Shown: positions 1-10,672 of the stretch, piece after piece | Position numbering within the stretch: position 1 is the stretch's first letter | Layout: every line of letters starts with the position of its first letter | Source: Xenoacremonium recifei | Lineage: Eukaryota; Ascomycota; Sordariomycetes; Hypocreales; Nectriaceae | Length of the DNA stretch: 32,097 bases | Assembly: GCA_012184525.1 (NCBI GenBank) | Contig: WOFQ01000133.1 | Location: 1 to 32,097, forward strand | Direction: 5' to 3' | Program-made: the position numbers and the translations under genes | The notes under the pieces: generated by a model | Seen by the model: only the letters and a program-made list of their open reading frames with translations | Databases searched by the model: none | What the model was told of the DNA's origin: nothing

Positions 1-86
1 GGTGCGGGGCGGGGGGAGGGGGGGTGGGGGGGGTCATACCCCCCCCCCCCCCCCCCCCTCCCCTTCCCTTCCCCCCCCCCCCCCCT
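1..86. repeat. Poly-G block followed by poly-C block
   Basis: Four G runs of 4, 6, 7 and 8 bases lie between 6 and 33, broken by single bases. A 5-base spacer follows, then a run of 20 C (39-58) and a run of 15 C (71-85). The two blocks can pair as a hairpin, and the G block meets the usual pattern for a G-quadruplex. It lies just upstream of the kinase-like gene, in its leader or promoter. Homopolymers this long at a window edge may also reflect sequencing or assembly error. Confidence 0.7.
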
Positions 87-211
87 CGGGATGCTCATCA
101 CCACTTCTTCCTCCACCACCATCATCAGCATCAGCAACACTCCGCTCTAACGACCTGCCACTGCGATACTCCTCCGCTCATACTCCGTACATACTCCCAC
201 GATCCATCATC

Positions 212-1081
212 ATGTCCATCAACGGCATGATGGACGAAGAGTCTCCGCTCTTGCAGCAGACCGAGGCCGAGACGACTTCTAGCGTCGTCACCAACAAGGA
301 GGAGGACAGCCCCCCACTCATGTCAACGGTCCGTTTCCCCTTCTCTTCCTCTATTCCGACCATCCGTTTCGAACGATGGAGCTGCTAGAATCCGTGCTAA
401 CGTCCCTCCCAGTTCCGCCTCAAGTTCAGCACCATCACCGCCGTGGGCTACCCTGTCACCAAGCGCCACCCACACGTCCAGCGCCTCACCATCCTGCGCT
501 CCGCCCGCGACGAGAAGGTCATGCGCTGGCTGGACGCGCTGCCGCTCTGGGTGTCCATGTGTGTAGCTTCCTTCTTCCCGGCCTGGCTCATGCCCGACAC
601 CATCATCGTCAAGCAGATGAAGGCCAAGCAGGAGCGGCAGTTCCAGAACGAGGTCAACATGTACAACCGTCTCAAGGCTCTCCAAGGCGATCTGATCCCC
701 CGCTGCTTCGGTGAAACCCGTGTCGGCGGCGTTCGTGCTCTGGTCCTCTCGGAAATCCGCGGCGGCAAGGTTCTCACAGGTCAGCCATGGCCGCAGATCC
801 ATGTCGATGAACTCCAGCACATGGTTGAACTCGCCTGGCTCCAGCTCGCTACCTACAGCGTTGTCTACAATGATTTGGACCTCTCCAACTTCATCGTCAT
901 GCCCTACGGTAGCATCGTTCTCATCGACCTCGAGTGGGCTGAAATCGTAGACGGTCTGACCGAAATCAAGTACTTAATCTGGAAGCATCTGCATGGTCTC
1001 AGAGCCCGGTATGAGAGACTGGTCAACGCCGAAAACCTGTCCCGACGGCGTCGTAATACTCGTACTCCTCGAATTTCTTGA
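212..1081 (+). CDS. Protein-kinase-like fold protein, tail out of frame
   Basis: Exons 212-328 and 413-1081 give 261 aa. The intron (84 nt) has a GTCCGT donor, a GCTAAC branch site and a CCCAG acceptor. The ATG at 212 is chosen because upstream in-frame sequence is only translated poly-C; the frame is open to the window edge, so an earlier start is not excluded. Kinase-like landmarks are visible: IIVK with K106 (ATP-lysine position), E119 in FQNEVNMY (helix C), YNDLDLSNF with D193 and N198 in HxDxxxxN spacing, and DLE at D211 in the DFG position. A clear glycine loop is missing. It resembles the small fungal kinase-like proteins; substrate unknown. After residue 248 the frame reads an Arg-rich tail and stops, while the +1 frame continues with convincing coding content (see findings), so the true C-terminus is doubtful. 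Confidence 0.8.
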
Positions 1082-1304
1082 TGAGCGTCCCACCACCACC
1101 ACAACCACCGCAGCGGCAGAAGCAGCAACAGCATCAATCAACGCCTACCAGTTCCAGTAGGCAGGCCTCCTCAAGTCCGTGTACGCGCCCGTCCGACAGT
1201 CCGAGCACGAGAAGGAAGGGGGGAAGGGAGGCATCGACGACGACGACGACGACGACGACGACAATGATGATGATGATGGGAGGAGGAGGATTGGGAGTAG
1301 ATAG
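1038..1304 (+). pseudogene. Out-of-frame coding-like tail of the kinase-like gene
   Basis: Shifted +1 relative to the gene above, this frame reads CPDGVVILVLLEFLDERP, then a Thr/Ala stretch, then INAYQFQ, a single TAG at 1158-1160, then AGLLKSVYAPVRQSEHEK and an acidic tail, ending at TAG 1302-1304. The segment joins naturally to ERLVNAENL of the kinase-like frame, as if two bases (a TG pair) were lost near 1037-1040. The TAG sits where CAG (Gln) would fit. I found no GT..AG intron that restores the frame. It could be a decayed C-terminus, a sequencing error, or chance. Confidence 0.4.
1236..1277 (+). repeat. GAC/GAT trinucleotide repeat
   Basis: Nine GAC triplets, one AAT and four GAT triplets. 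In the out-of-frame tail described above this encodes an acidic Asp run. A mixture of the two Asp codons fits a protein repeat but also fits ordinary microsatellite growth. Confidence 0.85.
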
Positions 1305-2069
1305 TTCCAATAGCTTCATTTCAACCCGGTGGATTCTTCTTCGGTTCTTCACACCAGGTCAGCCCGGGGCATTCTCACTCACTTCGCTCGCCCCGCAGAA
1401 GACAGTTAGTTACAATGAAAAGTTGGTTTTTATCATGAGCCGTCATGTCAATCTACCTATCCATCGTGAAGACGGCACCACTTACACGCCCTGAGGCTCA
1501 AGTGGAACTGATCGCCTCTTGATCCTCGGCCGGGCCCGCACGCAAGAGCAACTAAGTGGGCTCCCGAGGCAGAGGCGCCATCAACTTTACCCCTAGTCTC
1601 ATGTAGTCAATCTGGACCGTCCGTTGCCACCGGTCCTTGGGCCCTGATTCGTTGTAAGAAAGAGACGCAGTTATCCAAACCAAGTATAGCTATCCAAGAA
1701 ATCATTCCCGTATGCCAAGGGAATGTGTGTTAAGAGACTTCGTTGAGAAAACTTGAAACATCGTCAAGTGGTGTTTTGTGGGTTGATTGTGTCAATCTTC
1801 GTTTGTGTAAGACCGTTCTGTTCCAGCAAGCCCCCAGATTTAGCCCCATCCGTGAAAATGTCATAAGTCGTAAATCGTAAGGCATCGGCCATGTTTAGGC
1901 CAGATATTTTGGTAAATAGTATTACCATCCGTCGCGTAGTCCAGGCACCAATACGCCTGGAGGCAAGGCTAAAAGCATCGCCATCGCCGCCCTGGATGGA
2001 TACGTCGAGCTCTTATATTCTCGTTAAAGTTAGCCAATATGAGACTCTTCTTAGCTGCTCTGTCACTCA
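1305..2069. other. Intergenic, convergent gene tails
   Basis: Space between the ends of two convergent genes. I see no supported gene, RNA or repeat. A plus-strand reading frame at 1891-2229 overlaps the end of the minus-strand nuclease-like gene and has no recognisable features. Part of this stretch must hold the two 3' untranslated regions. Confidence 0.6.
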
Positions 2070-3623
2070 CTATTCGCTGCTACTAAAAGCCCCGCTCGAT
2101 ATCGAGTACCCAGATTCACTAGATTCAGAGTCTCCCTGCTCCGACCAAGGGGGGGTGGCAATAGGATCCCGATTTCGAGCGTACCTAGGCACAGAAGGGC
2201 CTTCTTCCTTTACTTTTGAAGGTAATTGATTAGGCGATTTATCGGGGAAGGTCGAGGCGTAGGTTTTTTTGATCCAAAGTTTAATGATCTGGAGCGTGTT
2301 GATGATTTGGTAGATGCCTTTGAGAGTGCTGGTTGACCCCAGCTCGAGGTCGACCCAAAGCACAGTTTTGGAATTTTCCCGGCTAGTAACCACAAGCCGC
2401 CAGTCGTGGTCCTGGATGATAATGGCAGGCAAAAAAGGTGGAAGAAAATGCCCGGGATCGGGACATCCAGCCCCAACGCACTTCGAGCTCACTCTGGACA
2501 GTCCCGTTCCGTAAGAGTTACGAGCGAAGGCCTCAAACTCGTTCCAGCGTGCGGCTTCCCACCTGCCCAAGCTCTCCAAGGCATCCTCGAAGCTTTCTCC
2601 GTCCTTGACAGTCTTGATACTCACAGCCATGGATCGCCCTCGCAGGGGTGAGTGGTCGGTGTGGTCAATGGACATCGCTGCGACCAGATTTTGGGTGGCT
2701 TCGAGGGGCCTCCTCGAGAATTCGCGATCAGGGTCAAAGCAGTCACCGTACACACGGAAATCTACTTGGGGAACGGCGTTCGTGATAGGCATGTACTGTG
2801 GCGTGACCTCTTCAGTAGCACTGCACAGTCTGGTGTCAATAAAATGGCAGACCATCTTCTTCGCCAGAAGTGTATGGGTGATGACTTACGCATTCATGGA
2901 GCTCAGGGCACCATCGCATCTCACAGGGTTAAATCCGGCTTTCAGTATTCGTTGGAAGACCATCCGGCTCCAAGTCGACTCAGGGTGTTGATGGACACTG
3001 CACTCTTTTGCAGCAGTCAGGATCTCGAGGGCCGTCTTCACGTCAGGAGGTGGTTCAAAGTTCTCCTGGCCCCAGCACCATGCGCTCTCATCATTAGCCA
3101 GTTCCACGACTTCAGGATTGGGATGGACTGCAAAGTCATCGCGCATGGCTGGACGAAGAATGGCATCGCCCCTGCACGCCTTGGTAATGATAACGAAGAA
3201 CATTGACATTATGGAGCAACCTTGGCCAAGGTTATCGAGCCGACGCATAATTGGGACTGTGTCGTTGGCGGTCTGTGGGCCAGTAAACTGGAAAGGCATC
3301 GCCTCGACGACGACGTCGAAGTTATCAGTTGGTTCATGTAGATATTGTTGGTCCTGCCAAACTGGGGATCTGTTGGCTGGACCATTTTGTGATACTAAAC
3401 CATCTAGTAGTTGACCCCGGGCCGAGGGTGTAGATAGGCTCCGTAGCCTCTTACTCTCTGGCCCCTCTTTCTGGGAGACGGGAGACAAGAGCGAGCTTTC
3501 GGGCTCGGGAGAGGCTCGAGACATGTCATCACGGCGTCGTTTAGATGTTGGAACCGCCGGCGATGAGGCCACTGATATGACCACGACAGTGTCCAACCAG
3601 TCGATGATCTGCTGGGCAGGCAT
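2070..3623 (-). CDS. PD-(D/E)XK nuclease-like domain protein
   Basis: Minus-strand exons 3623-2890 and 2829-2070 give 497 aa. The intron (60 nt, 2830-2889) has a GTAAGT donor, a TTGAC branch-like site and a CCAG acceptor; joining restores the frame exactly. The start is the ATG at 3623 (MPAQQIIDWLDTV), the usual opening of this fungal family; upstream in-frame codons give only a TTG. A disordered Ser/Pro/Arg linker follows (about residues 25-85), then a helical middle. The nuclease-like core is AMSIDHTD (296-303), AVSIKTVKDGES (313-324), QDHDWRLVV (384-392) and STSTLKGIYQIINTLQ (410-425). Family members usually carry SIETK at the second motif. Here the Glu is K317 and the Lys is V319, so catalysis is doubtful. 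The tail is Ser/Glu-rich. Family role is poorly known; nuclear action is a guess. Confidence 0.9.
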
Positions 3624-5232
3624 GTCGATGCTCTTGACCCGAAGTGGCAACGATGGTCACGACAGTAGCGATGGTGATTTTGATGAAGTACCAGGGCGAA
3701 TGTATGATGTTGAGCGAGTGTAAAAGAAGAGAGCTGAATCCTAAAAGTGAGGCGAAGAGGGGTTGGGCGCTGGAGATGCTGCCTTACCTCTCTTACTGCC
3801 GTATCCCCCCGCCATTGAATACCTGGACGTGCCACGTGACGGGCATATTCAGCTTCCCGGATGTGCAGATGCTCGCACTTGTAATTAAAAGAAGAGAGAA
3901 GCACGCCTCTTACGGCGGAGGATTATGGAGATGTCATCAATAGCAAGATTCTACCGAGAATATATACGAGAAACTCGAGCTTTCAGGTTGCAACGGCCAT
4001 GTACCGGTCCTTTGGGCGCTGCGGGAGCCGGCTGATGGCTCGCACAGCAGGACCAGGGATGCAAATGTCACCATAGACAGGCGCGTTGACAGCTGACATC
4101 CCTGCCGGGGAAGAAGTGCGTTGGGCGGTTGATACCGGGTTGGCTCGCAGCTGGAGGTTGCGCAGCAGCGGATGTTCAGAGCCAAAGAATGAGGTGTCCG
4201 GCCCCGCAGGCAACGGATCTGTCTCTCCCAAGAAGACCCTGCGTAATCGAAATAAAGTCTGTAACAGAATCAAGGTGCCGACGACGCTTATTTCGCCAGG
4301 CTAGCCTTAGAGCGCTGGCGCCGACAAATCGGGGAGTGCTCGGCAAGACGCCAGAATCTCCGGGGGCGTGATTGCGTGGTTCTGGGAGGCTGTGCACTGG
4401 AGGCACGAGGCTTCTAGCGGGAGCGACAGCGTCATGGCGAGAGGAAGGCCGTAGAGGTACGCGTCAGATGGAGGCAGCCAAGAAAAGAACAGAGCGAGAC
4501 CGCTTCAAGAGAAAAGAGGGAAAGAAACGTTGTCGCCCGTCAATCCGGCGGGCGTCTTTTTTTATCTTTTTACATTCCTCGGGTCAGCCTCAACATCGTC
4601 ATTCCAGCCTGCTTGAGGAAGGAACCTACTTTACCTTACCTGCGGGCAAGCACCTTAAGGTAGGACCTTCCCATTACGGGTGTCATTAACCCAGAATCCT
4701 TCCAAGCTCTGTTCATCTTGACTCACGCATAGGTAATTACAGCATCCCCAGCCAAGCACATATTACGAGGTCCTTATTTATCAAGCATTGCAACATCACC
4801 ACACCTGTCTAGACCCCTGTCGCTTATCTCTCCGAAACGGTGTTTTGGGTTTTAGGGTCCCGTTCCAGGCGTGCAGCTCCAGTATTAGCCCGTCCGTCAG
4901 GGTCCTGCAGCCTTCTGGCCTTTAGGTTGCCCCCCAGAGAGCCAACGGTCCGTCCAAGGCAGCCTGAGACAAGACAGAGTTGGAGAAGAGGCCAACGGCT
5001 TTTCTTCAACGACGATCGCTTCAAAGCTCCTGCTTGCTCCTTCCGCCCACCGTCGAACCGCCACTGCCGCCGTTTCTCCTTTCCTCCGCTTCTCCCGCAA
5101 TCTTCCACAAGCACCAGACCTAGAACCTCCGAGCCTCCGAACCTCCTCAATCTTGCTCTCCGCAGATTATATTCTTTTCCCCCGCGTTTCTGCGCCCGCT
5201 GTGGCGCGAGCTACCCACCGCCAACCGCGACC
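3624..5232. other. Divergent promoter region and AUG-free leader
   Basis: Space between the divergent nuclease-like gene and the VHS/GAT gene. No gene seen. It holds a TATATA stretch near 3961 (upstream of the minus gene), a hairpin with T run at 4534-4565, a palindrome ACCTTAAGGT near 4649, and from about 4820 a C/T-rich stretch without any ATG that is the likely 5' leader of the plus-strand gene. Confidence 0.6.
4534..4568 (+). other. GC hairpin followed by T run
   Basis: CGCCCG at 4534-4539 pairs perfectly with CGGGCG at 4549-4554 across a 9-base loop, followed by TC and runs of T. The shape mimics a bacterial intrinsic terminator. In a fungus it has no such role; a Pol III stop or chance are the alternatives. 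No A-box or B-box promoter was recognised upstream. Confidence 0.35.
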
Positions 5233-7030
5233 ATGAAGACCATGAAGGGGCTCAGCGTCAACCGGATGATCGGGAGCATCAGGAAGAGGGCCAGCAGCAG
5301 AGAGCCCGCCGGTAGCAATGGAGGTTCGTCACTATCTCTTTTTGTGCCTACACACAACCTCGCGCGCTGACTGTATCCCCCAGAAGACTCCGGTGCTGCC
5401 GTTTCAGCTGCGGCGACTCCTGCTTCGACTCCCGAGAAGACCGCCCACAACAGCGTTGTATGTACATGTTGGATTGGCACATAAGCTTCGATTCCTTTGC
5501 AAAACTAACAGTACCCCAGAAAGCATTTTGTGAATCCGGTGGAAATGTCAAAGTAGGTTATCAATCTCTCCAGAGTCTCCCCTCTTCCAGCGCATCCTTG
5601 AACGTCAAGCTAACCGCCGAACTCCTGAACAGGGCGACGAAGTCCTCTTCCTCCCTCCCATCGTCGATGCCGCCGAATCCTCACCCGCCGCTGCGGCCGA
5701 GTGCGCTCGTATTATCCGAAAATACATGGGCCGCGAATACATCTCGAGACCATCATGGCAGTACAACTCGATTATGTTACTGCGAATCTTGACAGACAAC
5801 CCCGGCGCGACTTTCACCAGGAATCTCGACCAGAAGTTCGTTGATACCGCGAAGCAACTGCTCAAGTCTGCCAAGGACAATAGCGTGCGGCAGATCCTCA
5901 TGGAGGCGCTGGACGATTTCGAGCATACCAAAGCCTACGATGAGAACTTGACGCTTATCATATCAATGTGGAAGAAGGAGAAGGAGAAGGCGTTCAAAGA
6001 CCATGGGGTACGACCTGCTGGTGACACTTACAAAGATGTTTACTGACTATTCTCCTAGGGACGAGGGCCACCTCCTCCTAATCCCCAGGCATTTGCAACC
6101 CCTCCTTTCAACCCACACTCCCAGAACTACTTCGCCCGATCCCATTCCAACAAGCGATTGCCCGACCCCATCGAACTCGCAGGCCGGCTAGAAGAGGCTC
6201 GTACATCAGCAAAACTCCTCGAGCAAGTGGTTATGAACACGCCGCCAGCGGAATTCCTGGACAATGAGCTGATCAAGGAGTTTGCCGACCGGTGCCAGAG
6301 CGCTTCGCGCAGCATTCAGGGGTACATGATCTCAGAGGACCCTGCCCCTGACAATGAGACAATGGAGAACCTCATCGACACGAACGAACAACTCCAGAAT
6401 GCCCTGAACCAACACAAGCGTGCCATCCTAAACGCGAGAAAGCAGATGGGTCTCGGGGAGCGGACAGATAGCAACTCTCCTGCCCCTGTTCCCTCAACAA
6501 ATGGTTCAGACCGTCAACAAGGTCGCTTCAACGACCAGGCTTCATCGTCAGGCTCCGGCAAGATGCCCCTGGTCAACGGCAAAGGTAAGGAGGCAGAGTC
6601 GTATGCACCACCGCCAGGCCCTCCGCCGGGCTTTCGCTCCTCGTCGGGCGCGGAGGCCTCGGGCTCAGGTTCAGGCTCACGGACATACCTGCCAGAAGAG
6701 CCTCGCCATGAACCCCTAGAGGATCCATTCCGAGACCCTCAGCCAGCGGCGACGAGCTCGTCTAGTCGTCCCGGCCCGAGCTACACGAACGACTACGCCG
6801 ACGGGCAGCGCCTCGCCTACGAGCCCTTCCATCCGGGCTTCAATGCCACCGAGAGCTACATGGGCCGGCAGGACAGCGCTGCGGGCAAGATCACCATGCA
6901 TGGTGCCGGGGCCGCCTCTGTCTCGACGGACGCAGCGACGCCAAAGCGCGGTCGTGCAGCGGATGTCTCGGATGACGATGATATTTACGACGCGAGCCCC
7001 AGCAGCAAAGAGCCCGTGTACAGGTATTAG
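5233..7030 (+). CDS. LSB5: VHS and GAT domain adaptor, LSB5-like
   Basis: Five exons: 5233-5323, 5384-5457, 5520-5552, 5633-6007 and 6059-7030, giving 514 aa. All four introns (60, 62, 80 and 51 nt) have GT..AG ends, and the first three show CTGAC or CTAAC branch sites. The start is the first ATG after a long AUG-free leader, in context GCGACC. A VHS-type helical domain covers about residues 56-190 (KAFCESGGNVK, PSWQYNSIMLLRILTDN, MEALDDFEHTKAYDEN). A GAT domain covers about 226-325 (ELAGRLEEARTSAKLLEQV ... ETMENLIDTNEQLQNALNQH). The rest is disordered, with PPPGPPPGFR and an acidic DVSDDDD end. Yeast Lsb5 binds the actin regulator Las17 and ubiquitin and acts in endocytosis; the same role is inferred here. 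Exon 3 has only 33 nt. Confidence 0.92.
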
Positions 7031-10000
7031 ACGAACTTGAATTGAGGGGGGTGGTTTCGTAGGCGAGGAAAAGGGTGACGGGGAGGGTTCTGATGACGGG
7101 GCCTGGGGAAGCGTCTCGTTGGAAACGTGAGCTTTGATGTCGATATCGCTGCCTTGCTTGTTTTTTTTCCTGTTTTTGCACAGGCGAAGGTGTAGTCTTT
7201 TTCTGGGTTGATACCTTCTTCACGCGCATACCTACACATACATACACATACTTACCTGGGACGGATGCTTGGACATGGCAATGGGATAGGTCCCATATCG
7301 CATCTTGTGGTCTTCGCCGATGTCAGGTTCTGGACATGAGCGATCCGTCTTCTTCCCCTTCCCCTCATCCCAAAGCATTCGCAAATGATACCCACCAGTT
7401 GTCTGCATGTCTCTCCCGTAGACGAGGTACACGTGTGACATGTCTATCGCTTCTTCATGCTTCTCTTGCCAACAAGACTCAATGCGCCCTTCATTCTGTG
7501 CCATGCGACGAACTTGGGTTTGCTTCACAGAGACTGGCCAGCATGTTCCGATCCGATGGATGCTGACGGGCTGGCACGGCACGGAGATGATGGTGGTACG
7601 CTTACACCCGTGGGAAGACAGTTGTGTTCTATCGCGAGGGCATTGTGAGAGTCGAGACGTGCCGGTGCTGGGCTTTATTGGTCCACGAGGGTCCGGAATG
7701 AGATGCATCGATCTAATGCTGTGATGACCCATCCAGGCGGAACTTTCGCGCGTATTCAATGAGAACCCGGATCGCATGCTTTTAAGTTTCCTTCGTCGTT
7801 CAGTCCGGTAGTTGAACATGGCGCCGGCGGGAGACGGAACCGCGTGGTGTCGATCTCGTCCGGGCCACACGAGACCCGAGACGATCTTGCGAGGCCATTC
7901 CGAACAGGGAATACACTTCATCTGCAACGCGCGGGCGGTTCGTCGAACCATAATCTATTGCGCACAGGTGGATGTTGCGACTCAGCTTGATATACCGTGC
8001 ACGAGACATGACTCGTTTGCAATGGTGGAAGCGGGATGGAGAGAGACCCAAGATGTGAAGCGAGGCGAGGCGAGACGAGACGAGACGAGACCAGATGAAG
8101 CGAGGGCCGGTCCTGGCAATCTGGATAGCTACGTGAGACGGAAGCATCCGGGATACCTTACTTAGCGTCCAAATTAAACGGTGCCACGGCGTCGGGCGGG
8201 CAAGGACAAGGGCCAGCAGATTAGACAGACGGGTTGGAGGACGAGGTTATCGAAAGTCTGGTCGCTGGCCGGGCCGTCACCTTAGACCGAACGATGGGAT
8301 CGAAAGGGTCGTCATGGTCTCCAGCGCTAACAAGGTAATTTGGAGCTGGGGGTGGAGAGCAGAAGAACGCTGCGGGACCAGTCGCATCTCATACATCCCG
8401 AGGGGCAGTGGAGGGGGAAAGCGATCCAGGGGTTGTCGAGGGGAAGGAGGTTTGGCAAGAGATGCGGTTGGTGGAATCTGCGTTCGTCGTCACCGCTCTC
8501 AGAGCAGAAGGTCGATGGAGTGCTGGAAGCTCCAGAGGTCGATGATAGCTTATTGCAGGTCGCAGGGTGCACAGGCCGAGACATTGCTCGGATGGTAGCG
8601 ATACTTGTAGTCTGTGCGAAGATGGGGGGTCTAGAAGGCAATGGCGCGCGTGAGAGACAGAGATGCGATCAATAGCCTGGTGGAATCGAGCGCAAATCGT
8701 GGCCACGATAGAGGCGTCGAGGTATCGTCGAGGTTTGAACCCGAAAAGCTTCGGATTCTAGACTCGGTGCATTATCTAATGTGATCGGGGACTCGTTGAT
8801 CCCTCCGTACCTTCCTTGCGACTCCTCCCGTCCGTACTTGGAAATCACCGCGAGAGAGTTGCAATAGGAAGGCGCGGAGAATCTCAAGCGAAAGCGAAAG
8901 CCAAGTTCCAGGCTTCCATTCCATCGCAAACCTGCGCATAATCCATCATCATCTCCCATGTCGTCCTCGTTCTCCATCCAACGACAGCTCGACGTTGCAG
9001 CGCAGCATTCACTGACACCTCTCAACCACCACGTCACGCCCACGCTCCCGGCACCGTTCCGCCCATTACCCACAGCGGCTATACGAACAGGGGGCAAAGG
9101 CTCCAGCCCAAATCCACCCCGGGAGCCCGTTTGTCTGAGAGCCAAAAGTCGCCTTCACCGCGCGGGCGATTGGCTCCAGATGCAAACTCTGGGCCTTGGG
9201 AGCTTGGAAGGGGGGTGCCCGTGATCCAAGGTTTCCCCTTTCGGGCGATGTTTGCGAACAAGGGATTCAAGACACGGCCGTGTCAGGTTGACCACGCAGC
9301 GAGCGGGCGGGCGATGATGTCGGGCTTTTTTTCGAATGATGCGGCGGCGATGGAGACCAGCGTCGAACCGAACCGAGCAGAAAAGCCACGGCGGCGGCAT
9401 CGATCGGCCAGGATAGAGAGTCTGAGACCTGGCCCGGCTGCTTGACGATTTTCGTCTGTCCGCTGCTCGTCGGGTTGCTTCGAGACATGATCCGACTCTG
9501 CGTTTAATCAGCTCGTCTCTCGTCTCATCCGTTCTTCTGAAGCCTCCTTGTCTCTCGCCGGCTCTCGTTTCACCCCCCGTGTCTCTGATTTGAGCCTCCT
9601 TTCGCTTCTCCGTTGTCGATCAACCTTCCCGTCTGCTCCCTGCTCGCACGGACAGGTCCAGCGGGACGGTGTTCTGGATATCAAAATCCGCCATCCACAT
9701 GGGACTTGCTGGCCCAGGATCTCTTCCTGCAGACACGAATATGCATCGATATTGGCCTGGAGGTCTCAGAGGCTCGTCATTATCGTCTTGCTTGACATAT
9801 CCTCGGCTCTCCACACAGCCACTCGCCTCGAGCCCCTAGCTCTCCCGTTCAACGCTGACGTTGGCTTGGGATTGCAAATCGACCTCATGCTCACTCCGGT
9901 CTCTTCTCTCCAGATCCCTGTTACTCTGTCTCTCCTCATCCCGATCGCCAGTTGTCAGCCAGTGTTTCCCGTCGTTTTCGTCCTGTCTCGGTTCAGTCAT

Positions 10001-10672
10001 CTTATAAGTTCATCTCATCGTCATCCATCCCGCCAATACAAGTCAACCCCTGCTCGCCACAGTCGTCCTCACCGGCCTCGAGCTGCATCATCCCCCGTGC
10101 AAACCGAGAGACATACATATAACCTTTGCTGGACGCCCGCATTAGACCCTTGAGAAGTCCCGGCCGCCGCCCGCACCCAATCTGCAACTCCACCTGTTCC
10201 GTCCATCCTCTTCACCTCCTCTGCGGAGACCAGCTCCGTACATTACATACAACGTGGTTGACATCCCCTGCTCCGGTCCCACCTCCCCGGGTCGTCAAAA
10301 GACTCAACCAAGGGTCGACGCACTAACACTCTTCTCGATTCTTTGGTATCCTTCGTTACCTTCGCCTGTAGCAGTCTAGTCCCCTCTATCAAGACGCAGC
10401 GGGCTAGGGCTCAAGACTCCAGGGTCCCGCTTCGCCAACGAACCGTACATTCATACGCATCCTTGGGCCTTTTTCACACTTGATCCCTCAGATCCACCTT
10501 GTCTCGGGTTTGCTGTTGAGGCCAGAGCAGTTCTTGCTGCAGAGGACCTCGTCATCATAAGACATACACAATGCACGCATCGACGGACCTCCTGTTTTCT
10601 TCTCCCTCCTTCCCTCTATTTCTCCCCTCGTCAAGCTCGACTCTCTCATGTCAGGGTATATCGTCTCGCCGG
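7031..10672. other. Long intergenic region without a supported gene
   Basis: No intact gene is supported between the VHS/GAT and F-box genes. Open frames at 7232-7951 (-), 8669-9145 (-) and 9548-10153 (+) have biased, domain-free translations. The right part, from about 9480, is strongly C/T-rich on the plus strand, as expected of promoter and leader DNA of the F-box gene. A pentamer repeat lies at 8061-8090. Confidence 0.6.
8061..8090 (+). repeat. CGAGR pentamer repeat
   Basis: Two CGAGG units followed by four CGAGA units in tandem. A short microsatellite in non-coding DNA. Confidence 0.85.

Noticed and set aside
323..820. 165-codon minus-strand frame across the kinase-like gene
   Set aside because: Antisense shadow of the kinase-like coding exon.
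1009..1164. Intron that would rescue the kinase-like tail (GTATGAG donor with CAGTAG or GCAG acceptors)
   Set aside because: None of the acceptors tried joins the kinase frame to the protein-like +1 frame; intron lengths give the wrong phase.
4845..4857. TTTTAGGG-like sequence resembling a telomere unit
   Set aside because: Only one partial copy in a leader region; no array.
7232..7951. 239-codon minus-strand frame downstream of the LSB5-like gene
   Set aside because: Translation is rich in Arg, Ser and His with no domain or family pattern, and it lacks a leader or introns. Judged chance openness in GC-rich DNA.
8725..8750. tRNA-like T-arm on the minus strand (GGGTTCAAACC with a 5-bp stem)
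   Set aside because: No A-box, no acceptor-stem partner and no credible anticodon arm at the required distance.
8669..9145. 158-codon minus-strand frame
   Set aside because: No recognisable motif, biased composition, and no convincing neighbouring exons.
9548..10153. 201-codon plus-strand frame
   Set aside because: It is the translation of a C/T-rich promoter or leader tract (Ser, Leu, Pro, Arg) and not protein-like.
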